From NCBI RefSeq assembly GCF_003254475.1, contig NZ_QFYQ01000001.1, forward strand, positions 2,976,001-3,040,000: a stretch of DNA of 64,000 nucleotides, in the 5' to 3' direction. Of the stretch, positions 37,381 through 46,456 are shown in pieces. The translations under genes were made by a program, and so were the position numbers. Every line of letters starts with the position of its first letter. The stretch's first letter is position 1. The stretch comes from Phenylobacterium soli. GTDB taxonomy: Bacteria > Pseudomonadota > Alphaproteobacteria > Caulobacterales > Caulobacteraceae. The notes under the pieces were generated by a model. That model did no database searches. It had not been told where the DNA came from and saw nothing but the letters and a program-made list of their open reading frames with translations.

Positions 37381-38193
37381 CTAGCCTTCCAGCGCCTGGT
37401 AGGCCGCCATGGCCGGGGCCGCGCCGAGCACGATCATGAACGGAGAGAGCACGAGTTCGAAGGCCATCTGGGAAAGGTAGAGCCCCGGGTGGCTCTGCAG
37501 GGCCTCGGGGTCGCTCATCGCCTCGATCACCGAGCCGAAGCCGGCGGTGAAGCCCGAGACCAGCACCAGCGCCACCCAGGCCGCGATGCTGACCAGGGCC
37601 ACGAGGCACGCCGCCAGCAGGGACATGCCGATGAGCCGCCAGACCTGGCCGCGGGTGATCCGCCAGGACTGGGCGAAGACCAGCCGCCGCTGGGCGAAGG
37701 AGGCCGGCGCCGCCATCGAGAAGCGCACGCCCAGCCAGACCGCCGCCACGAAGCCGGCCGTGACGATCGCAAAGCCGGCTCCAGGCGTGTCGCGCATGGC
37801 CGCCGCGCCCATCACCGCCACCCCGATCACCAGGAAGATGATCACCATCAGCCCGAGCCAGACGGCGAAGATGCGCAGCTCGTCCGGTCCGATCCGCAGG
37901 TGCAGGAAGGCCGGCTCCTCGGGGCGCACCATCAGGCGGTAGAGGCCGCCGACGATGATCACCTGGATGGCGACGGTTCCGATGCTGGCCACGAGCCCGC
38001 CGAGCACGCCGCTCAGCTCGCTCGCGCCGCCGCCGGCCGCGGCCGAGACGCCGATGGCGACCACCACGGTCACCACGATCATGGCCACCAGGGCGACGAG
38101 ATTGAAAAGGGCCCAGCCCGCCACCACGCGCCAGTGGCGGCGGATCGTCTGGGCGCCGGCGAGCGCCGCGTCGCTGGGCGAGAAGCTGGTCAT
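37381..38193 (-). CDS. Multi-pass membrane protein, paralogue 1
   Basis: 270 residues from ATG 38193, matching the MSRFSPSDAALEG start of the adjacent paralogue; ATG 38205 is an alternative. About six helices, with FLHLRIGPDELRIFAVWLGL near 105-124 and SWRITRGQVWRLIGMSLLA near 175-193, also present in paralogue 2 as FLHLRFGADELKL and ALTRGHFWRLLGM. The family is unnamed to me; the membrane pattern resembles glycerophosphoryl-diester-phosphodiesterase-type membrane domains. It follows its paralogue on the same strand with a 43-base gap. Confidence 0.72.
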   Translation of the reverse strand: MTSFSPSDAALAGAQTIRRHWRVVAGWALFNLVALVAMIVVTVVVAIGVSAAAGGGASELSGVLGGLVASIGTVAIQVIIVGGLYRLMVRPEEPAFLHLRIGPDELRIFAVWLGLMVIIFLVIGVAVMGAAAMRDTPGAGFAIVTAGFVAAVWLGVRFSMAAPASFAQRRLVFAQSWRITRGQVWRLIGMSLLAACLVALVSIAAWVALVLVSGFTAGFGSVIEAMSDPEALQSHPGLYLSQMAFELVLSPFMIVLGAAPAMAAYQALEG

Positions 38194-38236
38194 CGAGGAT
38201 CCCAAGGGTCGGACGCCCAGCTTAGCCTTGCCGGCG

Positions 38237-39121
38237 TCAGGCGCTCAACGGCTCCGCAGGGGCAGGCGCGGCCGGCGGGTCCACGTGGAGCTGCTGGTAG
38301 GCGACCGCCAGCGGCGAGGAGATCATCACCACCTGCACCACCTGCAGGATCAGCTCGAGCGCCAGGTAGAGCAGGAACGAGATCAGCGCCGCCGGGCCGA
38401 GATGGCGGATGTCGGCGATCGCCTCGGCGCCGCCGGCCAGCGCCACCAGCGCAGCGGCCACGATGCTGATCAGCAGCCAGACCATGATGTAGAAGATCAC
38501 CGCTAGCACCAGCATGCCCAGCAGCCGCCAGAAGTGGCCGCGGGTCAGGGCCCAGGCGCCCTTCAGGTCGATCTTGTGCTCGGCGAAGGTGTAGGGCGTG
38601 ACCAGCGACAGGCGCACGCCCACCCAGATCGTGAAGGCCAGGATCGCGGCCGCGCCGATCAGGGCGAACACCCCGCCACCCTGTCCTGCGAGGTTGAGGG
38701 CGATGAACTCCACGAACAGGCAGATGAGGCCGATCACCACCATCAGCACATTGACCGCCGCGAGCTTCAGCTCGTCGGCGCCGAAGCGCAGGTGCAGGAA
38801 GCCCTTCTCCTGCGGTCGCAGCACCAGGCGGTAGATGCCGGCCTGGAACGTGGCGGTGAGGGCCATGACGGGGGCCAGCACCAGCAGGAACGCCGGCCAC
38901 GACTTGGCCAGCATGGTGCTGATCTGCTCGATGTCGTCCGGCGCCAGGTCGCGCTTGCCAACGAGGTGCATCAGCTGGGGATCGAGGGCGGCGAGCATGA
39001 GCTGGCCGATCAGGGTGATGCCGATGGCGTAGACCACGCCCCAGGCAAGCACCGTTCCGGGGCGCTCCCGCGTCAGGCGGAAGCCCTCGAGGGCGGCGTC
39101 ACTCGGCGAAAAACGGCTCAT
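38237..39121 (-). CDS. Multi-pass membrane protein, paralogue 2
   Basis: 294 residues with about six helices. It shares with paralogue 1 the start SRFSPSDAALEG, the FLHLRFGADELKL loop near 113-125 and ALTRGHFWRLLGML near 195-208; the C-terminal ~20 residues are Pro/Ala-rich. Function is unknown. Tandem copies with the same topology suggest a duplication and perhaps a hetero-oligomer. It is divergent from trmFO, with a GCGGGGCC...GGCCCCGC inverted repeat in between (39192-39221). Confidence 0.72.
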   Translation of the reverse strand: MSRFSPSDAALEGFRLTRERPGTVLAWGVVYAIGITLIGQLMLAALDPQLMHLVGKRDLAPDDIEQISTMLAKSWPAFLLVLAPVMALTATFQAGIYRLVLRPQEKGFLHLRFGADELKLAAVNVLMVVIGLICLFVEFIALNLAGQGGGVFALIGAAAILAFTIWVGVRLSLVTPYTFAEHKIDLKGAWALTRGHFWRLLGMLVLAVIFYIMVWLLISIVAAALVALAGGAEAIADIRHLGPAALISFLLYLALELILQVVQVVMISSPLAVAYQQLHVDPPAAPAPAEPLSA

Positions 39122-39249
39122 CTGCGTCCCTGACCCACTCGCCTTCCTTTGAACGAGTCGGTCCCCCTTTCGCTGCAAATTGTGCGGGGCCGCAGGCGCA
39201 CGCAAGGCCCCGCTCGCGAACGGGCCCGATCGTTGCTAGTTAGCCACGC

Positions 39250-40653
39250 ATGACGATCAGACCCGTGCACGTGGTGGGCGGCGGCCTCGCCGGTTCCGAA
39301 GCCACATGGCAGCTGGCCCAGGCCGGCGTGCCCGTCGTGCTCCACGAGATGCGCCCCGTGCGCAAGACCGACGCCCACCAGACGGACCGGCTGGCCGAGC
39401 TGGTCTGCTCCAACTCCTTCCGGGCCGACGACTGGACCGGCAATGCGGTCGGCCTGCTGCACGCCGAGATGCGCAAGCTCGGCTCGGTGATCATGGCCTG
39501 CGGCGACGCCCACCAGGTGCCGGCCGGCGGCGCCCTGGCCGTCGACCGGGAAGGCTTCTCCGAGGCCGTCACCGCGCGCCTCGAAGCCCACCCGCTGGTC
39601 ACCATCGCCCGCGAGGAGGTGGCCGGCCTGCCGCCCGCGGATTGGGACAGCGTCGTCGTCGCCACCGGCCCCCTCACCTCGCCCGCCCTGTCCGAGGCCA
39701 TCCTGGCCCTCACCGGCGAGGGCCAACTCTCGTTCTTCGACGCCATCGCCCCGATCGTGCACCTCGAGTCCGTCGACATGGACATCGCCTGGCGCCAGTC
39801 GCGCTACGACAAGGAAGGTCCCGGCGGCGATGCGGCGGCGTACATCAACTGCCCGATGACCAAGGAGCAGTACGAGGCCTTCATCGACGCCCTGCTGACC
39901 TCGCCCAAGTCCGAGTTCAAGGAGTGGGAGCACGTCCCATATTTCGACGGCTGCCTGCCCATCGAGGTGATGGCCGAACGCGGCCGCGAGACCCTGCGCC
40001 ACGGCCCGATGAAGCCGGTCGGGCTGACCAATGCCCACAAGCCCGACGAGAAGGCCTACGCCATCGTCCAGCTGCGCCAGGACAACGCGCTCGGCACCCT
40101 TTGGAACATGGTCGGCTTCCAGACCAAGCTGAAGCACGGCGCCCAGACCGAGGTCTTCCGCATGATCCCCGGCCTCGAGAAGGCGGTGTTCGCCCGTCTC
40201 GGCGGCCTGCACCGCAACACCTTCCTGAACTCGCCGCGCCTGCTGGACGGGACCCTGCGCATGAAGGCCGACCCGCGCCTGCGCTTCGCGGGCCAGGTCA
40301 CCGGCGTCGAGGGTTATGTGGAGAGCGCCGCGGTGGGCCTCCTCGCCGGCCGCTTCGCCGCCGCCGAACGGCTGGGCCGCGCCGCCGTCGCCCCGCCGCC
40401 GACCACGGCGCTGGGCGCGCTCGTCGCCCACATCACCGGCGGTCACCTGGAAGGCGGCGCCGGCTCGTTCCAGCCGATGAACATCAACTACGGCCTGCTG
40501 CCGCCGCTGGAGGCGCCCAAGTACGGCCCCGACGGCAAGCGCCTGCCCAACAAGGAGCGCGGCCGCGCCAAGAAGCGGCTGGTGGGCGAGCGCGCCCTTG
40601 CCGACCTCGACGCTTGGATCGAAGGCCAACGGGCGCTCGAACCGGCGGAGTAG
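39250..40653 (+). CDS. trmFO: tRNA (uracil-5-)-methyltransferase, folate/FAD type (TrmFO)
   Basis: 467 residues. The FAD-binding motif [19 protein letters not shown] near 6-24 and the signature [22 protein letters not shown] near 53-74 identify TrmFO, which makes m5U54 in the T-loop of tRNA using methylenetetrahydrofolate and FADH2. Further conserved blocks are [27 protein letters not shown] and [13 protein letters not shown]. The catalytic Cys is the first residue of CSNSF (about 53). It ends 12 bases from a convergent gene. Confidence 0.96.
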   Translation: MTIRPVHVVGGGLAGSEATWQLAQAGVPVVLHEMRPVRKTDAHQTDRLAELVCSNSFRADDWTGNAVGLLHAEMRKLGSVIMACGDAHQVPAGGALAVDREGFSEAVTARLEAHPLVTIAREEVAGLPPADWDSVVVATGPLTSPALSEAILALTGEGQLSFFDAIAPIVHLESVDMDIAWRQSRYDKEGPGGDAAAYINCPMTKEQYEAFIDALLTSPKSEFKEWEHVPYFDGCLPIEVMAERGRETLRHGPMKPVGLTNAHKPDEKAYAIVQLRQDNALGTLWNMVGFQTKLKHGAQTEVFRMIPGLEKAVFARLGGLHRNTFLNSPRLLDGTLRMKADPRLRFAGQVTGVEGYVESAAVGLLAGRFAAAERLGRAAVAPPPTTALGALVAHITGGHLEGGAGSFQPMNINYGLLPPLEAPKYGPDGKRLPNKERGRAKKRLVGERALADLDAWIEGQRALEPAE

Positions 40654-40665
40654 CTGGATCCGTCG

Positions 40666-41358
40666 CTAGATCCGCCCTCTGGCGACAGCCCAGATGAGAC
40701 GCAGCCGGCGGGCAAGGTCCGAGCCTTTGCGCCGGCCGGCGAGCGCCGCGTGGGCGACGGCCGGGAACGCCTCAGGCGGGAGGTGCTTCATCGCCGCGCG
40801 GGCGCCGGCCAGGGTCTTCTCGAAGACGCCGCCGAACACCGGCGCCTCGGCGGCCTTGCGCCCGAGCGCCCAGGCCGTGCCCGCGGCCCGCGCCGGTCCG
40901 ACATCGGCGCCCGGCGCCAGGATCAGGGCGGCGATCTCGGCGGCTAGGCCGCCCGTGTCCCGCGCCCAGGCCAGCGCCTCCTTGGCGTCCATGGGCGAGG
41001 CGTCCAGCTCGCGATAGCGGGCGTCGATCAGGGTCTCCAGCGGGGGGCGGGTGAGCCCGCGGCGGCGGACCGCCTCGGCCAGAGCCTGGGCCGTCGGATG
41101 GCGGCGCACGGGCCGACCCTCGAAGATCTCGTCCAGCACCTCGCGCCACCAGGTCAGCCGGATCTCGCCCAGCAGGGAATTGCTCGTGATCCGCGGGGCG
41201 CGCGCCAGCTCGTGGTCGAAGGCGTAGAGCGCCACCACGTCGGCCCGCTTGTCGGCGTCGCCGATGAACCGGCTCGACATCCAGCGGTCCGGGTCCACGC
41301 GGCGCAGCTGGGTGTCCAGATCCGCGGGGTCGAGGTCTTCTTGCGGCGCGTCGTCCAT
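40666..41358 (-). CDS. Squalene/phytoene synthase-like protein (NDUFAF6 type)
   Basis: 230 residues from ATG 41358. It has the prenyl-synthase-like fold with RWMSSRFIGDADKRADVVALYAFDHELARA near 26-55 and ITSNSLLGEIRLTWWREVLDEIFEG near 58-82, but the Asp-rich metal motifs of true phytoene synthases are largely absent. That matches the NDUFAF6/SQS-PSY-like group linked to respiratory complex I assembly in eukaryotes. It is convergent with trmFO and follows the PuuD-like gene on the same strand, past a terminator. Confidence 0.75.
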   Translation of the reverse strand: MDDAPQEDLDPADLDTQLRRVDPDRWMSSRFIGDADKRADVVALYAFDHELARAPRITSNSLLGEIRLTWWREVLDEIFEGRPVRRHPTAQALAEAVRRRGLTRPPLETLIDARYRELDASPMDAKEALAWARDTGGLAAEIAALILAPGADVGPARAAGTAWALGRKAAEAPVFGGVFEKTLAGARAAMKHLPPEAFPAVAHAALAGRRKGSDLARRLRLIWAVARGRI

Positions 41359-41371
41359 CACTCAAAACCAA

Positions 41372-41396
41372 AAGGCCCGCCGGTGAGGCGGGCCTT
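41372..41396 (-). terminator. Rho-independent terminator of the PuuD-like gene
   Basis: AAGGCCCGCC-GGTGA-GGCGGGCCTT makes a perfect 10-bp stem. On the minus strand it is followed by TTGGTTTTGAG, a T-rich tail, ending the transcript from 42019. The downstream synthase gene must use its own promoter or readthrough. Confidence 0.78.
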
Positions 41397-41419
41397 CCGA
41401 TCCTAGATCGTTTCGGCGA

Positions 41420-42019
41420 TCAGCCGAAGATCGTCTGGTTCATGGTCATGGTCACCAGCATCGGCACCGACAGGAAGGTGTTGATGCGGGAGAAGATCAT
41501 CGCCTTGCGGCCGGCGGCCGCCTTGGCGTCCGCGTCGGCGTCGACGATGCCGAGGGCGATCTTCTGGGCCGGCCAGATGAAGGCCCAGACGTTGATGAAC
41601 ATGATCGTCGCCAGCCACATGCCCAGGCCGATGAAGGCGAACTGCGGCACCTGGAAGCCGTTGCCCAGCAGGAAGGCCGAGACGAGGTAGCCGCGGTTGA
41701 AGGCCAGGATGATTCCCATCACCCAGGTGAACAGGGCCGCCCAGCGGAACCAGAACAGCGCCTCAGGCGCGATGTACTTCGAGACCGCCGGCTTCAGCTC
41801 CGCCGGGATCTCCGGCATTTTCCGGATCTGCACGAAGTTGAAGTAGTAGAGCAGGCCGATCCACAGGATGCCGAACAGCACGTGCAGCCAGCGGAACACG
41901 CCCTGCCAGAAGATGGCGTCCGCGCCGCCGTGGTGCATCAGGTAGCCGGCGATGATCACGATCGCCAGGATGAAGCTGACGATCAGCGTATTTCGCAGGT
42001 TTGAGAGCATAGCAGTCAT
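41420..42019 (-). CDS. Urate hydroxylase PuuD-like membrane protein
   Basis: 199 residues from ATG 42019 (42010 also possible). About six helices, with FWQGVFRWLHVLFGILWIGLLYYFNFVQ near 37-64 and conserved His in MHHGG and WLH, matching the N-terminal membrane domain of PuuD (Urate_ox_N). PuuD proteins also have a C-terminal cytochrome c domain; none is here and no CXXCH occurs. The name is thus family-level only; urate oxidation is doubtful. A terminator follows. Confidence 0.62.
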   Translation of the reverse strand: MTAMLSNLRNTLIVSFILAIVIIAGYLMHHGGADAIFWQGVFRWLHVLFGILWIGLLYYFNFVQIRKMPEIPAELKPAVSKYIAPEALFWFRWAALFTWVMGIILAFNRGYLVSAFLLGNGFQVPQFAFIGLGMWLATIMFINVWAFIWPAQKIALGIVDADADAKAAAGRKAMIFSRINTFLSVPMLVTMTMNQTIFG

Positions 42020-42127
42020 GGAAACGTCCCCGAGCGAGTCCTACCGTTGGACTCAGGTATAGGGCGTTTCGACGCAGGCCGGAAGGCACGGCGCAGCTTG
42101 GGGCGCCCCTAGGAGAGCACCGGCCGC

Positions 42128-42487
42128 CTAGACGGCGATCAGGGCGGCCGCCAGCCGGCGGCCCTCGGCCGTGAGGAAGTTGTAGAGCTTGGCGGCCTCG
42201 GCCGTGGCCATGAACTCCAGCCCCATGCCCATGGCGCGCAGGGAATCGCGCACCGCGATCGGCGGCATGGCGTTGACCTTCCCGACCCCGAGCAGCAGGA
42301 ATTCCACCTCGGCCCGCCCGGCCGCGAAGACCGGAGCCAGGCTCTCGGGCGTCAGCTCGGCGAGGCTCGCCACCGCCCAGCTTCGCGCCTCGTCCCCGAC
42401 GATCAGCACCGAGCCGGCATGCCACTCGCCGGAGAGGCGGAAGCCGCCGGCCCCGTAGCTGTCGATGGTGGGGGCGTTGCGGGCCAC
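42128..42487 (-). CDS. Mth938-domain protein (DUF498, NDUFAF3-like)
   Basis: 119 residues from GTG 42487, with AAGGGGA about 9 bases upstream; the longer open frame runs into secF. SYGAGGFRLSGEWHAGSVLIVGD near 10-32, FLLLGVGKVNAMPP near 64-77 and LRAMGMGLEFMATAEAAKLYNFLTAEGR near 85-112 are the family blocks. Eukaryotic NDUFAF3 is a complex I assembly factor; the bacterial role is unknown. It is the last gene of the yajC-secD-secF operon, 14 bases after secF. Confidence 0.82.
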   Translation of the reverse strand: MARNAPTIDSYGAGGFRLSGEWHAGSVLIVGDEARSWAVASLAELTPESLAPVFAAGRAEVEFLLLGVGKVNAMPPIAVRDSLRAMGMGLEFMATAEAAKLYNFLTAEGRRLAAALIAV

Positions 42488-42501
42488 GAGGACCGTTCCC
42501 C

Positions 42502-43482
42502 TTAGGGCCGGGCCGGCCGCGCGCCGCCCGGCGGCTGGATCACCTCGGCGTCGTCCTCGCCGCGCTTGACGCCCCACAGCATGATCACCGGGGCGGCGAT
42601 GTAGATCGACGAATAGGTGCCGATCACGATGCCGAACAGCATGACGATGGACAGGCCCCACAGCGAGGGCCCGCCGAACAGCGCCAGGGCGATCAGCGCC
42701 AGCACGGCGGTGAAGCTGGTGATGATGGTCCGGGTCAGCATCTCGTTGATCGACATGTCGATCACCTCACCGAGCGGCATCTTCTTGTACTTCCGCAGGT
42801 TCTCCCGGAAGCGGTCGAAGACCACGACGGTGTCGTTCATCGAGTAGCCGATGATGGTCAGGATCGCGGCGACGACGGTCAGGTTGAACTCGATCCGCAT
42901 CACGGCGATCAGGCCGAAGGTCAGGAAGACGTCGTGGAACAGGGCCGCCACCGCGCCCAGTCCGAACTGCAGCTCGAACCGGAACCAGATGTAGAGCAGC
43001 ATCAGCAGGATCGCGCCGCCCAGGGCCATGACGCCCGAGCTGAGCAGCTCGGTGGAGACCTTGGGGCCGACGACGTCGGCGCGGGTGAACTTCACCGGCG
43101 ACACCGCCTGGGCGATCTTCGCCTTCACCGCCTCGGCGGTCTTGTTGGCGTCGGCGCCTTCCGGGGTCTGGAAGCGGACCATGGCCGAGGACGGCGAGCC
43201 GAAGCCCTGCACCTGGATGTCGCCCAGGTGCATGGAATCCACCGCGCCGCGGATCTTGCTGAGGTCGGCCGCGGCGGGCGCGGTCGACAGCTCGAGCACC
43301 GAACCGCCCTTGAAGTCGATGCCGCACGCCAGCCCGCCGCAAGGCGGGGTGAACGGATAGAGCGCCAGGAACAGCGAGCCGATCACCGCGACGATCGACA
43401 GCGCGGCGAAGTACTTGGCCAGCCGCACGAACCGGAAGTGGGTGCGGACCGGCAGGACCTTGATCAGGGGCCAGAAATGCAT
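42502..43482 (-). CDS. secF: Protein translocase subunit SecF
   Basis: 326 residues with six helices. The start FRFVRLAKYFAALSIVAVIGSL, the CGIDFKGGSVLELS motif near 38-51, and the RND-like helix 4 segment TIIGYSMNDTVVVFDRFRENLRKY near 205-228 are SecF hallmarks. With SecD it uses proton motive force to pull exported proteins through SecYEG. It follows secD by 12 bases. Confidence 0.96.
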   Translation of the reverse strand: MHFWPLIKVLPVRTHFRFVRLAKYFAALSIVAVIGSLFLALYPFTPPCGGLACGIDFKGGSVLELSTAPAAADLSKIRGAVDSMHLGDIQVQGFGSPSSAMVRFQTPEGADANKTAEAVKAKIAQAVSPVKFTRADVVGPKVSTELLSSGVMALGGAILLMLLYIWFRFELQFGLGAVAALFHDVFLTFGLIAVMRIEFNLTVVAAILTIIGYSMNDTVVVFDRFRENLRKYKKMPLGEVIDMSINEMLTRTIITSFTAVLALIALALFGGPSLWGLSIVMLFGIVIGTYSSIYIAAPVIMLWGVKRGEDDAEVIQPPGGARPARP

Positions 43483-43494
43483 GGTCTTGGCTCC

Positions 43495-45102
43495 TTACGC
43501 GATCGGCAGGGACTTGGGCCGGGTGGTGCGGAACCACCAGGCGAGCAGCACTTGGGACACCAGCACCGCCGAGAACACGGTCGTCAGCACGCCGATGGAC
43601 AGGGTCCAGGCGAAGCCCTTCACCGGTCCGGAGCCGAACTGGAAGAGGATCAGCGCCGACAACAGGTGGGTGATGTTGGCGTCCATGATCGTGCCGAACG
43701 CTCGGCTGAAGCCGGCGTCCATGGCCGAGATCAGGTTGCGGCCAGCCCGTAGCTCGTCGCGCATGCGCTCGTAGATCAGCACGTTGGCGTCCACCGCCAC
43801 CGCCAGGGTCAGGATCAGGCCCGCGATGCCCGGCAGGGTGAGCGTCGCCTGGGTGAGGCTCATGATGCCGATGATCATCAGGCCGTTCACGACGAGCCCG
43901 ATCAGCGAGATGCCGCCGAAGAGGACGCCGTAGATGCCGATCATGAACACCACGACGCCGGCCAGGCCGACGACGGCGGAGATGGTGCCGGCCCTGACCG
44001 CGTCGGCGCCCAGTTCGGCGCCCACCGTGCGCTGTTCCTCGACCTTCAGCGGGGCCGGCAGGGCGCCGGCGCGCAGCAGGACGGCGAGGTCGTTGGCGCT
44101 CTCGGCGGTGAAGTTGCCCGTGATCTGGCCCGAGCCGCCGGTGATGGCGCTCTGGATGACCGGGGCCGAGATGATCTTGTTGTCGAGGACGATGGCGAAG
44201 CGCTTGCCGATGTTGGCGCTGGTCACGTCGCCGAAGCGCCGCGCGCCGACGCCGTTGAAGCGGAACTGGACGATGGCGCGGCCGGTCTGCGAATCGAAGC
44301 CCGGCGAAGCCGAGGTCAGCATCTCGCCCGTCACAACCGACCGCTTCTTGACCAGCAGCGGCGGGCCGTCTGTGGCGTTGGCGTAGGGCAGCAGGATGTC
44401 GCCGGGCGGCAGGCGGCCGGCGGCCACGTCCTGCGGCGACACGCCCTCGTCGACCATCTGGAAGGTCAGCTTGGCGGTCTGGCCGATGATGTTCTTCAGC
44501 CGCTCCGGATCGCTCTCGCCCGGCACCTGGATGAAGATGCGGTTCTTGCCCTGGCGGGCGATGTCCGGCTCCTTGGTGCCGAGCTGGTCGATCCGCCGGC
44601 GGACGATCTCGATCGACTGCTCGACCGCCTTGGCGGCCTCGGCGTCGAAGGCCTCGGGCACGAAGGCGACGCGGATGCGCTGGTCAGGCTCGGTGGCGAC
44701 CGTCACCTCCTGGCCGCCGGCCGCGCCGGCCAGCGGAACCGCCAGGGTGCGCCGCAGGGCGTTCTGGGCCTCGGTCAGCTTGGCCGGATCGGTGATCCGC
44801 ACGCTGATGCCGCCGTTCACCTGGCCAAGGTCGGTGAAATCGATGTTGTCGTTGCGCAGGGTGGTGCGCACGTCCTCGATCATGTTGGTCAGGCGCTCGG
44901 CCATCAGCGCCTGGGTGTTGACCTCGAGCAGCAGCGAGGAGCCGCCCTGCAGGTCGAGACCCAGGTTCAGCGCCTTCTTCGGCACGAAGCCCGGAAGGGC
45001 GTCGAGCGTCTGCTTGGGCAGGAGGTTGGGCAGGGTGAACACCAGCCCGAGCACCGTCGCGATGACGACGAGCAGGACCTTCCAGCGCGAAAGGTTCATC
45101 AT
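43495..45102 (-). CDS. secD: Protein translocase subunit SecD
   Basis: 535 residues; two adjacent ATGs (45102, 45099) are possible starts. An N-terminal helix, the motif LGLDLQGGSSLLLEV near 49-63, the large P1 domain, and the six-helix core with AVAVDANVLIYERMRDELRAG near 459-479 identify SecD. The periplasmic loop contains DPERLKNIIGQTAKLTFQMVDEG. It is co-transcribed after yajC, in the order yajC-secD-secF-Mth938. Confidence 0.97.
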   Translation of the reverse strand: MMNLSRWKVLLVVIATVLGLVFTLPNLLPKQTLDALPGFVPKKALNLGLDLQGGSSLLLEVNTQALMAERLTNMIEDVRTTLRNDNIDFTDLGQVNGGISVRITDPAKLTEAQNALRRTLAVPLAGAAGGQEVTVATEPDQRIRVAFVPEAFDAEAAKAVEQSIEIVRRRIDQLGTKEPDIARQGKNRIFIQVPGESDPERLKNIIGQTAKLTFQMVDEGVSPQDVAAGRLPPGDILLPYANATDGPPLLVKKRSVVTGEMLTSASPGFDSQTGRAIVQFRFNGVGARRFGDVTSANIGKRFAIVLDNKIISAPVIQSAITGGSGQITGNFTAESANDLAVLLRAGALPAPLKVEEQRTVGAELGADAVRAGTISAVVGLAGVVVFMIGIYGVLFGGISLIGLVVNGLMIIGIMSLTQATLTLPGIAGLILTLAVAVDANVLIYERMRDELRAGRNLISAMDAGFSRAFGTIMDANITHLLSALILFQFGSGPVKGFAWTLSIGVLTTVFSAVLVSQVLLAWWFRTTRPKSLPIA

Positions 45103-45117
45103 GGCGGGGGTGTGGCC

Positions 45118-45468
45118 CTAGTGCTTCGAATCGTTCGCGGGGGCCGGCTCGCCGCGGGTGCGCACCTCGGAGATCATCGACTTGACCACCTTCACGGTCA
45201 CGCCGGTGGCGATCTCGACGCCCACTTCCGCGTCCTCGACCCGCACGACCTTGCCGATCATGCCCGAGGACAGCACCACGGTGTCGCCGCGCTTCACCGC
45301 GGAGATCGCCTGCTGGTGCGCCTTCATCCGGCGCTGCTGCGGCCGGATCATCAGGAAATAGAACAGCACGACCAGCGCGATCAGCGGCAGGAACTGGATC
45401 AGCATGTCCTGGGGACCGCCCGTGGCGGCGCCGGCGGCGGTCTGGGCGTAGGCGGGGGTGGCGAACAT
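45118..45468 (-). CDS. yajC: Preprotein translocase accessory subunit YajC
   Basis: 116 residues from ATG 45468 (GGAGAGG ribosome site); an upstream extension of the frame is a shadow of the divergent ORF. One helix, LIQFLPLIALVVLFYFLMIRPQQRRMK near 23-49, precedes the conserved cytosolic part HQQAISAVKRGDTVVLSSGMIGKV. YajC associates with SecDF and AcrB in other bacteria. It is first of the secDF operon and divergent from the DUF815 gene. Confidence 0.95.
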   Translation of the reverse strand: MFATPAYAQTAAGAATGGPQDMLIQFLPLIALVVLFYFLMIRPQQRRMKAHQQAISAVKRGDTVVLSSGMIGKVVRVEDAEVGVEIATGVTVKVVKSMISEVRTRGEPAPANDSKH

Positions 45469-45583
45469 GGCCTCTCCGAGTAGCGTCGCGGGCGGCCGAT
45501 GGGGACCCCCGTCAAGGTGGCCGGAAGCTATGGGCTCTGCCGCGGTTTTGCAATGGAACCCGCCGACAGGTAAGCCGAAGTCC

Positions 45584-46423
45584 ATGGACGCCGAGCTACA
45601 ACCCCTCCTGCTGCGGATTGCCGAGGCCCTGGAGCGGCTCGCCCCGCCGGCCGGGGCCCGCCCCGACTTCGCCGCCGCGCGGCTGTTCCGCCACGATCCG
45701 GACACCGGCGCCTTCCACCCCGCGCCGGACTATCCCCTGTCGCTGGAAAGCCTGGTCGGCGTCGATCGACAGAAGGGGCGCTTCCTCGAGAACCTGCAGC
45801 GCTTCGCCGAGGGCCTGCCCTATAACCACGCTCTCCTCTGGGGCGTGCGCGGCACCGGCAAGAGTTCGCTCGCCAAGGCCGCCTTCATGGCCGTGACCAA
45901 GACCGCGCCCGACCTGAAGCTGGTCGAGGTCGACCGCGACCAGGTGACCGCCCTGCCCCAGCTGTTCGACGCCCTGCGCGTCCGGCCCGAGCGCTTCCTG
46001 GTGCTCTGCGACGACCTGTCCTTTGAGGAAGGCGCGGCGGCCGCCAAGGCGCTGAAATCGGCCATGGAGGGCGGCGTCTCGGGCCCGCCGGCCAACGTCC
46101 TGTTCGTCGCCACCTCGAACCGCCGCCACCTGATGCCGCGCGGCCACGGCGAGGACCGCGGCCTGATCGCCGCGGCCGAGGACGCCGAGGAGGAGGTCAG
46201 CGTCTCCGACCGCTTCGGCCTGTGGATCGGCTTTCCGCCGATGGACCAGGAGACCTACCTGGCGGCGGTCAGGGGCTACGCCGAGACCTACGGCCTGGGC
46301 GTCGAGGATCTCGATCGTCGCGCCCTGCAGTGGGCGCAGACCCGCGGCGGCCGCTCAGGCCGCGTGGCCTGGCAGTTCATCCGCGACCTGGCGGGCGAAC
46401 TCGGCAAGAGCCTGCCGCTGTAG
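45584..46423 (+). CDS. DUF815 AAA-type ATPase
   Basis: 279 residues from ATG 45584 (the open frame continues upstream but without a start context). SLVGVDRQKGRFLENLQRFAEGLPYNHALLWGVRGTGKSS near 57-96 holds a Walker A (GVRGTGKSS), and FLVLCDDLSFEEG near 140-152 a Walker B. DUF815 proteins are predicted ATPases without known role. It is convergent with dipM and divergent from yajC, a placement kept in Caulobacter. Confidence 0.85.
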   Translation: MDAELQPLLLRIAEALERLAPPAGARPDFAAARLFRHDPDTGAFHPAPDYPLSLESLVGVDRQKGRFLENLQRFAEGLPYNHALLWGVRGTGKSSLAKAAFMAVTKTAPDLKLVEVDRDQVTALPQLFDALRVRPERFLVLCDDLSFEEGAAAAKALKSAMEGGVSGPPANVLFVATSNRRHLMPRGHGEDRGLIAAAEDAEEEVSVSDRFGLWIGFPPMDQETYLAAVRGYAETYGLGVEDLDRRALQWAQTRGGRSGRVAWQFIRDLAGELGKSLPL

Positions 46424-46433
46424 ACCGCTCCCA

Positions 46434-46456
46434 TCTCTCCCCTGAAAGGGAGGGAG
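46434..46456. terminator. Hairpin between DUF815 and dipM
   Basis: CTCCC-(CCTGAAA)-GGGAG forms a short stem in the 33-base gap between convergent stops. It may end both transcripts. It resembles the CTCCCC/GGGGAG ends of the dispersed repeat at 30185 and 53624, but lacks the rest. Confidence 0.35.

Noticed and set aside
39192..39243. GCGGGGCC...GGCCCCGC and GCTAGTTAGC before trmFO as a terminator/operator
   Set aside because: Loop too long and no T-run for the first; the second is short and could be chance.
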